Of a DNA stretch of 36,354 bases, positions 31,262 to 36,354 are shown piece after piece. Numbering within the stretch: position 1 is the stretch's first letter; each line of letters opens with the position of its first letter. A program made the translations under genes and the position numbers. The notes under the pieces were generated by a model that was not told the origin of the DNA, ran no database searches, and saw only the letters and a list, made by a program, of their open reading frames with translations. This stretch comes from an uncultured Aeromonadales bacterium (GTDB taxonomy: Bacteria > Pseudomonadota > Gammaproteobacteria > Enterobacterales > Succinivibrionaceae). Location of the stretch: NCBI GenBank assembly GCA_902776275.1, contig CACYPI010000017.1:1-36354 (forward strand). Reading direction: 5' to 3'.

Positions 31262-31508
31262 GCGAAGCCTTCATTGAATGATGTTGCCTTTTTTATTTAA
31301 GTCAAAATCGTGCAGTTTTTCCATAGCGAATGGCGCGAAATGTGAACTTAAACAGTTTTGTTAAAAAAAAGCATTGTTCTTGTTGAAATTGCCTGTTGCC
31401 CCTGCCGCGGCAGGGCTGGCAGCCGCCTTTTGGACAGGATAAAAAAGTTCATTTTCAGTATATTTCTTTGACTTTTTTAAACCCTTGGAACTGGTCCTGG
31501 CGGCATTC
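31262..31508. promoter_or_regulatory. AT-rich intergenic leader of chaperone A with palindrome
   Basis: On the minus strand it carries AAAACTGCAC (31310-31319, part of TGGAAAAACTG at 31313-31323) and AAAACTGTT (31351-31359), both echoing the repeats before the gene at 570. A perfect 16-bp palindrome CCCTGCCGCGGCAGGG (31400-31415) lies nearer the upstream gene and, with a nine-base T run on the minus strand (31362-31369 region), may end the transcript of the gene at 31509. No gene is supported here. Confidence 0.5.
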
Positions 31509-31955
31509 TCACGAATAGAGCCCGCCAGTCCCGTCGAAGGGGTTGTCGCGGCGCGCCGCCTCGGCCATCGCACGCACCTTGAGGGCGTGTGCGGCGATGC
31601 CTTGGGCGAAGGCGCCAAGCTCGTGCGGAAAGAGAGGATCATCCTGCTCCTGCTGCGTGAAGGTGCGCGAAAGCCAGATCCGCCCCTCGGCATCCATCGA
31701 GATGCGGCAGGGCTCGGGAAGCTCGCCTGGGAGGTTGGCCTTCAAAAGCTCCTCCATGAGTCGAAGCGAGGTGTCAGGCCCCATGCCGCGCGCGGTGCAG
31801 ATCTGGCAGAACGCGGCCAGCGGCCCCTTCTCGGCCCCCTTCTTGAGGAAAAGCGCCCGGCCCTCGACGCGCGCGGCGGCAAAACCGCTTGCGCCAAACG
31901 CCGTCCCGGCAGGCAGCGGGGACTTGGCGATGGCGCGGTTTAGATCGTCATGCAT
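31509..31955 (-). CDS. CesT-like class I chaperone B
   Basis: The ATG behind GGAG gives 148 residues, paralogous to chaperone A: LLKANLPGELPEPCRISMDAEGRIWLSRTF aligns with LLKLNLPGEEQSPFRFCMDANGTVSYAGTF. It has the same strand-helix-strand core, with an acidic helical C-terminus. Its partner is not obvious; the gene upstream on the same strand (32160-33044) encodes an unknown, possibly secreted protein and is the best candidate, though a 204-base AT-rich gap separates them. The leader carries GAAACTGTTTTG (31965-31976, minus strand), similar to motifs before other genes here. Confidence 0.7.
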   Translation of the reverse strand: MHDDLNRAIAKSPLPAGTAFGASGFAAARVEGRALFLKKGAEKGPLAAFCQICTARGMGPDTSLRLMEELLKANLPGELPEPCRISMDAEGRIWLSRTFTQQEQDDPLFPHELGAFAQGIAAHALKVRAMAEAARRDNPFDGTGGLYS

Positions 31956-32159
31956 GTGTGGCTCCAAAACAGTTTCAAAGCGCCATACCTGTTTGAAAAG
32001 TACATGATTTTGTGCTCACAAGGCTTGGCTGCTTTGAATGTTGTTGTTTTAATTCAATGCTATGCCTGGTGAATCTCCCTGGCATTCAGAACCTGTGATG
32101 CTATCATGGACTGACTTTGGTTTTGCGCCTTGCAGATGGCTTCCAAAAGTTTTGGGCGC

Positions 32160-33044
32160 TCAGCCCCAAAGCGGCGTCGCGGAGATTGAGGACGGAGGCG
32201 GCATCATCCCCTCACCGGGGGATCTTGCCGGCTGCCCCGACAGCGCGCCTCTGGCGCCGTCGGAGAGAACGAGGGCGCTTGAGATCCTCGCTGCGTCCTC
32301 CTTGCAGATCTGCAAGAGCCTCTGCTCGATCGCGCCCAATGCCTGCTGCCTTGCGCCCTGGCCCATGCGCGGATCCTTGGACGAGTTCACCTCGCCCCGA
32401 AGCGCCAGCGCCGCCTCGCGGGTGGCCGCGCCGCGGGCGCGCTCCATGAGCTTCCCGCGAAACTCCCGCTCGGACTTCAAGGCGCAGCTGCGCACGCCAA
32501 AGCCCTTGCTCCGCACCGCCTCGGCGCTGCCAGACTCAAGGCTTGAGAGCGCCTGCTCCTTCTGCGAGAGCAGGCCCTCCATGCGCGCGGCGAAGTCCGC
32601 CTTCATCTGCGCGTCTCCCTTGAGCGAGGCGCAGAGATCCCGGATCCCCGAGCAAAGCTCCCGGCCCTTTTGCGGATCCGTGCAGGGCGATAACTCCGAC
32701 ATCAGATTTAAGAGCTTTCCCGATGCCTCGAGGTTTTCAGGATGGAGCTCCCCCGCCTCGAAGGCGCAGGAGGCGGCCTGGGCCTGATCGAGGAAGGCGC
32801 AGTCGGCGTCTCCGGCCTCCGCCCCTCCCTGCTCTGGATAAAGCGCCGCGCAGCGCGAGCTTATGAGCTGACTCACGCTTCCCGCGCCGCTGCCGCCCCG
32901 CATGCGCTCGGAGACGGCAGCTCCGATCTCCTCGCACAGGCTGTTGGAGGCCATGGCCGCGTCGAAGGCCTGGGCGGCCGCATCGGCGCCTGCGCGATCG
33001 GGCGGCATCCTGGATTGAATGGAAGCTTGGCGCGGATGCGCCAA
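32160..33044 (-). CDS. Unknown helical protein, effector candidate
   Basis: The frame gives up to 294 residues: Ala/Gln/Ser-rich, mostly helical, no signal peptide, a proline-rich end, and several charged helices (for example SEREFRGKLMERARGAATREAALALRGEV). It is not recognised. Such features suit a T3SS effector or accessory secreted protein. The start is unclear: a TTG at 33044 and ATG at 33008 both lack a good ribosome site, while an ATG at 33063 with AGAGG upstream opens a different frame (beginning MSNPLDVGASAPS) that turns arginine-rich soon after. A one-base difference near the C5 run at 33051-33055 would join that start to this frame. Opposite-strand frames over this region look like shadows. 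Confidence 0.55.
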   Translation of the reverse strand: MAHPRQASIQSRMPPDRAGADAAAQAFDAAMASNSLCEEIGAAVSERMRGGSGAGSVSQLISSRCAALYPEQGGAEAGDADCAFLDQAQAASCAFEAGELHPENLEASGKLLNLMSELSPCTDPQKGRELCSGIRDLCASLKGDAQMKADFAARMEGLLSQKEQALSSLESGSAEAVRSKGFGVRSCALKSEREFRGKLMERARGAATREAALALRGEVNSSKDPRMGQGARQQALGAIEQRLLQICKEDAARISSALVLSDGARGALSGQPARSPGEGMMPPPSSISATPLWG

Positions 33045-33063
33045 CGTCCAGGGGGTTCGACAT

Positions 33064-33414
33064 GAAGATCCTCTCTAGCAGGTGGCTTTTCCAAAGGCCC
33101 GGGGCAGTCCCGGGCCTGCTTGTGCGTCTTGTTCAAGTATATTTGCCAAAGGCCTTCCCCCAGATGACTGGGATCGTGTTTTCGCGTTCTGCCTCTCCAT
33201 GCCAGCATGCACAACATCAGGGCAGGCGCACCTGCTTTGATCGGCTGGCGCACAGATTTATTTCATGCAATTCCCATGCGTTTTCAGCAAGTTGACTGAC
33301 ATCCTCACCGCTTTGCCGATCCTTTGCTAAATAAGGGCTGTACATGGGAGCGCCTGCAAGTAAGATGCGTTTTTATTTTCCATGGGGTTTCATACAAGCT
33401 GGAGGAAACTGAGC
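33064..33414. other. Intergenic region before speA with GC-rich hairpin
   Basis: A perfect 9-bp stem AGGCCCGGG (33095-33103) and CCCGGGCCT (33109-33117) with loop GCAGT lies about 32 bases upstream of the possible ATG at 33063 of the minus-strand gene. It lacks a T-tract on either side, except TTT on the minus strand. The rest, about 300 bases with an AT-rich end near 33325-33390, should contain the speA promoter; no clear consensus is seen. No gene is supported. Confidence 0.45.
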
Positions 33415-35301
33415 TTGAATGCCTACAACATCGACTGGTGGGGCAACGGCTACTTCACCGTCAACGATCAGGGCCACATCTGCGTGCGCCCTGATCCCGA
33501 AAAGCCTGACGCGCTGTGCGATCTCGACGCGCTCGTGAGGGAGCGCGTCCGCCGCGGGCAGCGCCTGCCGGCGCTGCTGGCCTTCCCCCAGATCCTGGTG
33601 AGCCGCCTGCACTCCATCAACGCCGCCTTCGACCGCGCCCGCGCCGAGTACCAGTACCAGGGCAAGTACTTCCTGGTCTTCCCAGTCAAGGTCAACCAGT
33701 CGCGCCGCGTGCTCGACACCCTGACGCAGTCGGGAGAGTCGGTGGGCCTGGAGGCCGGCTCCAAGGCCGAGCTCACCGCAGTGCTCGCCCACGCCGGGCG
33801 CACCCGCACCGTCATCATCTGCAACGGCTACAAGGACCGCGAGTACATCAGATTGGCGCTCAACGGCGAGAAGATGGGCCACAAGGTCTTCCTCGTCATC
33901 GAGAAGATGATCGAGCTGCGCATCGCCCTCGAGGAGTCGCAGCGCCTTGGGATCAAGCCGCGCCTGGGCGTCCGTGCGCGCCTGGCCTCCCAGGGCTCGG
34001 GCAAGTGGCAGGCCTCGGGCGGCGAGTGCGCCAAGTTCGGCCTCGACGCAAGCCAGGTCCTGAGGCTCGTCGACACCCTGAAGGAAAAGGGACTGCTCGA
34101 CTGCCTGAAGCTCCTGCACTTCCACCTTGGGTCCGAGATGTCGAACATCCGCGACATCGCCCGCGGGGTGCGCGAGAGCGCGAGGTTCTTCGTGGAGCTC
34201 TCAAGGCTTGGCTGCAAGCTTGGCTACTTCGACGTGGGCGGCGGGCTTGGCGTCGACTACGAGGGCACGCGCACCCAGTCCGACTGCTCGGTCAACTACG
34301 GACTCAAGGAGTACGCCAACAACGTCACTTACGAGATAGCCCAGGCCTGCCGCGAGAACGGGCTCAAGGAGCCTGTGATCATCACCGAGTCCGGGCGGGC
34401 GCTCTCAGCCTACCACGCGGTGCTGGTCTCCGACGTCGCGGGCGTCGAGCGCAACTGCTTCTGCTTCATCCCGCGCAAGGAGGACGAGAAGCTTCCCAAG
34501 CCGCTCGAGTCCCTCTACACCACCTGGGAGGAGATGCAGGGAGGCGGGGACGTCAGATCGCTCTTCGAGTGGCTGCACGACTCGCAAAACGACCTGCAGG
34601 ACGTCCATGACGGCTACACCGCGGGAGTATTCACGCTCGAGCAGCGCGCCCGCGCCGAGAAGCTCTACCTGTGCATCCTCAACGAGATAAGAAAGCGCCT
34701 TGACGTCACCTCGAACATGTCCCACCGCGTGCTGCTCGAGGAGATCCAAAAGCGCATGGCCGACAAGCTCTACGTCAACTTCAGCCTCTTCCAGTCGCTG
34801 CCGGACGCCTGGGGCATCGGCCAGATCTTCCCGGTGCTGCCGCTGGACGGGCTCAACAAGCCGCTGACGCGGCGGGCGGTGATCCTCGACATCACCTGCG
34901 ACTCCGACGGCGCCATCAAGAAGTACGTCGACGGCGACGACATCGAGACCACTATGCCCTTCCCCGAGTACGATCCCCAAAAGCCCCCGTTCATCGGCTT
35001 CTTCATGGTGGGAGCCTACCAGGAGATCCTGGGCAACATGCACAACCTCTTTGGCGACACCGAGACCCTGGAGGTGCGCGTGGACAGCGGGGGCAAGGTC
35101 GCAGTCTCGCTCTTTGACGAGGGCAGCACCGTCGCCGACATGCTGCGCTACGTGCTGCTCGATCCAACCACCCTCATCTCGGAGTTCAGCTCGCAGGTGG
35201 TGAAGTCGAACCTCGACGAGGCCTCGCAGCGCCAGTTCATCGACGAGTTCCGCCAGGGGCTGTTCAACTACACTTACCTCGTGAACGAGCACAAGCTCTA
35301 A
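33415..35301 (+). CDS. speA: Biosynthetic arginine decarboxylase
   Basis: The protein is a PLP-dependent (fold III) arginine decarboxylase that makes agmatine from arginine. It aligns along its whole length with E. coli SpeA, including [18 protein letters not shown], the PLP lysine in FPVKVNQ (Lys92 from this start), [69 protein letters not shown] and [13 protein letters not shown] at 33415 is preferred because GGAGG lies nine bases before it and the protein then begins at the conserved block; an ATG at 33382 would add 11 unconserved residues and lacks such a site. It is followed by speB after 23 bases. Length is 628 residues (E. coli 658). Confidence 0.97.
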   Translation: MNAYNIDWWGNGYFTVNDQGHICVRPDPEKPDALCDLDALVRERVRRGQRLPALLAFPQILVSRLHSINAAFDRARAEYQYQGKYFLVFPVKVNQSRRVLDTLTQSGESVGLEAGSKAELTAVLAHAGRTRTVIICNGYKDREYIRLALNGEKMGHKVFLVIEKMIELRIALEESQRLGIKPRLGVRARLASQGSGKWQASGGECAKFGLDASQVLRLVDTLKEKGLLDCLKLLHFHLGSEMSNIRDIARGVRESARFFVELSRLGCKLGYFDVGGGLGVDYEGTRTQSDCSVNYGLKEYANNVTYEIAQACRENGLKEPVIITESGRALSAYHAVLVSDVAGVERNCFCFIPRKEDEKLPKPLESLYTTWEEMQGGGDVRSLFEWLHDSQNDLQDVHDGYTAGVFTLEQRARAEKLYLCILNEIRKRLDVTSNMSHRVLLEEIQKRMADKLYVNFSLFQSLPDAWGIGQIFPVLPLDGLNKPLTRRAVILDITCDSDGAIKKYVDGDDIETTMPFPEYDPQKPPFIGFFMVGAYQEILGNMHNLFGDTETLEVRVDSGGKVAVSLFDEGSTVADMLRYVLLDPTTLISEFSSQVVKSNLDEASQRQFIDEFRQGLFNYTYLVNEHKL

Positions 35302-35324
35302 CCATCTGCGATTTGGAGGAGAAA

Positions 35325-36239
35325 ATGTACAACCAGACCCTGCGCCACCAGGAAGACATATCGCTCTACTCGAACGCCTTCGGCTTTTTGAGGGCTCCAT
35401 TGTTCTTCGAGCCTGAGAAGTCGGACGCCGATGCCGTGGTGACCGGGATCCCCTTTGACATGGCCACGTCGGGCCGCCCCGGCTGCCGTTACGGGGCGCA
35501 GGCGATCCGCGAGGCTTCCGTGATGTTCGCCTGGGAGCGCCGCCGCTTCCCTTGGGACTTCGCGCTTGAGGACAGGATGAAGCTCGCCGACTGCGGGGAT
35601 CTGGTGTTCCCAAGCGGCGATCCGGGCGCGATGGTCGAGGCCCTGGAGTCTCACGCCGATGCGGTGATAGGCGCGGGCAAGCGCATGCTGAGCCTGGGCG
35701 GCGACCACTTCGTCACCCTCCCGCTCCTGCGCGCCCACGCAAGGAAATACGGGAAGCTTGCGCTCTTGCACTTTGATGCCCATTCGGACACCTACAAGGA
35801 AGGCTCCCCATTCGATCACGGGACAATGTTCGCACGCGCCCCCAAGGAGGGGCTCATCGATCCTGCCTTCTCCTCGCAGATAGGCGTCCGCACCGAATAC
35901 CACGAGGAGGACGGCTTCATGGTCATCGACGGCCCCTCGGCAAGCGAGCTTTCGGCAAAGAAGATCGCAAGGGCGGTTGAGGAGAGGGCCTCGGGGCATC
36001 CCGTCTATCTGAGCTTTGACATCGACTGCCTCGATCCAGCCTTCGCCCCGGGCACCGGGACCCCGGTGCCGGGAGGGATCTCGTCTGCAAAGGCTCTCGA
36101 GATCATCCGCGCCCTCAAAGGGCTCGACATCGTTGGCGCCGACGTGGTCGAGGTGAGCCCGGTGTACGACCACTCCGGGATCACCGCGATAGCTGCTGCC
36201 GCCATCGCGCTCGACATCCTCTACGCCATGGCCTCCTGA
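35325..36239 (+). CDS. speB: Agmatinase (arginase family)
   Basis: The 304-residue protein hydrolyses agmatine to putrescine and urea, completing the pathway begun by SpeA. Binuclear manganese ligands are visible: His128 in GGDH, Asp151, His153 and Asp155 in DAHSD, Asp232 and Asp234 in [22 protein letters not shown]. The ATG follows GGAGGAGAAA; a TTG four codons earlier opens the frame but is part of that ribosome site. speA and speB lie 23 bases apart and are probably co-transcribed. They are common housekeeping genes and likely mark ordinary chromosome to the right of the T3SS. Confidence 0.96.
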   Translation: MYNQTLRHQEDISLYSNAFGFLRAPLFFEPEKSDADAVVTGIPFDMATSGRPGCRYGAQAIREASVMFAWERRRFPWDFALEDRMKLADCGDLVFPSGDPGAMVEALESHADAVIGAGKRMLSLGGDHFVTLPLLRAHARKYGKLALLHFDAHSDTYKEGSPFDHGTMFARAPKEGLIDPAFSSQIGVRTEYHEEDGFMVIDGPSASELSAKKIARAVEERASGHPVYLSFDIDCLDPAFAPGTGTPVPGGISSAKALEIIRALKGLDIVGADVVEVSPVYDHSGITAIAAAAIALDILYAMAS

Positions 36240-36310
36240 TCATGAAAGGGGCGCGGTAGACTAACCCAAAAGGTTAAGACACTTCATAATAGCCAAAAGG
36301 AGTGTCTTTC

Positions 36311-36354
36311 ATGGTCAAACGCCTCACCTTCCAAGAACGCATCGACGTAGTCAA
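36311..36354 (+). CDS. 5' end of a gene cut by the window, possibly a transposase
   Basis: An ATG with AAAAGGAG eight bases upstream opens a frame reading MVKRLTFQERIDVV before the window ends. The opening LTFQERIDV resembles the first helix of some transposases (IS30-like proteins begin similarly), but 14 residues are too few to decide. The leader contains an inverted pair AAGACACT (36275-36282) and AGTGTCTT (36301-36308) and AACC/GGTT close by, which could be part of an insertion-sequence end or a regulatory hairpin. Confidence 0.45.
   Translation, partial: MVKRLTFQERIDVV

Noticed and set aside
31487..31515. GGAACT followed about 16 bases later by TCACGA, resembling an HrpL/ECF-type promoter on the plus strand
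   Set aside because: No plus-strand gene follows; it overlaps the end of a minus-strand gene. Probably chance.
32062..32787. Plus-strand frame of 241 codons opposite the effector-like gene
   Set aside because: Serine, arginine and proline-rich composition is typical of an antisense shadow in GC-rich DNA; the minus-strand frame has a balanced helical composition.
33062..33295. Plus-strand frame of 77 codons starting MKILSSRW
   Set aside because: No ribosome site, includes the GC hairpin and ends in low-quality sequence; judged random.
1..36354. CRISPR arrays, integrases or a duplicated tRNA 3' end that would mark an attachment site
   Set aside because: No regularly spaced repeats, no integrase gene and no second copy of the tRNA 3' sequence were seen by eye.

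Overview
This window is a gene-dense, high-GC stretch holding an almost complete type III secretion system (T3SS) of the Ysc/Psc/Bsc (Yersinia-like) family. It is flanked on the left by a tRNA-Pro gene and on the right by two housekeeping polyamine genes, speA and speB. SpeA aligns closely by eye with the enterobacterial enzyme and the T3SS gene order matches the Yersinia plasmid system, so a gammaproteobacterium is likely; the genus cannot be fixed from the sequence alone. Short AT-rich patches (about 227-540, 24579-24917 and 31262-31508) stand out from the GC-rich genes and coincide with leaders and likely promoters.

Layout. (1) 1-570: terminator, promoter, tRNA-Pro with the unusual anticodon AGG, terminator, AT-rich leader. 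(2) 570-1388 (+): a small LcrG-like protein and a tip/filament-like protein. (3) 1469-3170 (-): sctR and sctQ. (4) 3339-5552 (+): an MFS transporter fused to an N-terminal extracytoplasmic sensor-like module. (5) 5562-6667 (-): sctS, sctT. (6) 6897-10232 (+): an overlapping four-gene cassette of STAS antagonist, RsbW-type kinase, lytic transglycosylase and membrane-bound PP2C phosphatase; this resembles the BtrV/BtrW/BtrU partner-switching system that controls the Bordetella T3SS. (7) 24578 down to 10235 (-): one long, tightly packed operon in the order sctW, SycN-like chaperone, sctX, sctY, sctV, SycD-like chaperone, sctE, sctB, YscB-like chaperone, sctC, sctD, YscE-like, sctF, YscG-like, sctJ, sctK, sctL, sctN. 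This is a fusion of the Yersinia virA, translocator and virC operons in nearly the same gene order. (8) 24918-26440 (+): sctU, sctO. (9) 31261 down to 26466 (-): CesT-like chaperone, second tip-like protein, a Cys-rich protein of unknown function, sctP and a periplasmic binding protein. (10) 31955 down to 32160 (-): a second, paralogous CesT-like chaperone and an unknown effector-like protein. (11) 33415-36239 (+): speA, speB. (12) from 36311: start of a truncated gene, perhaps a transposase.

Working model. SctC/D/J form the membrane rings, SctR/S/T/U/V the export gate, and SctK/L/N/O/Q the cytoplasmic sorting platform and ATPase. SctF is the needle, SctP the ruler and SctW/X/Y the gatekeeper and early-substrate controls. 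SctE and SctB form the pore, and the two tip-like proteins probably sit between needle and pore. The partner-switching cassette, the sensor-MFS protein and the binding protein are unusual T3SS companions and may couple secretion to an extracellular chemical signal. No recognisable inner rod (SctI), pilotin, AraC-type activator or sigma factor was found in the window.
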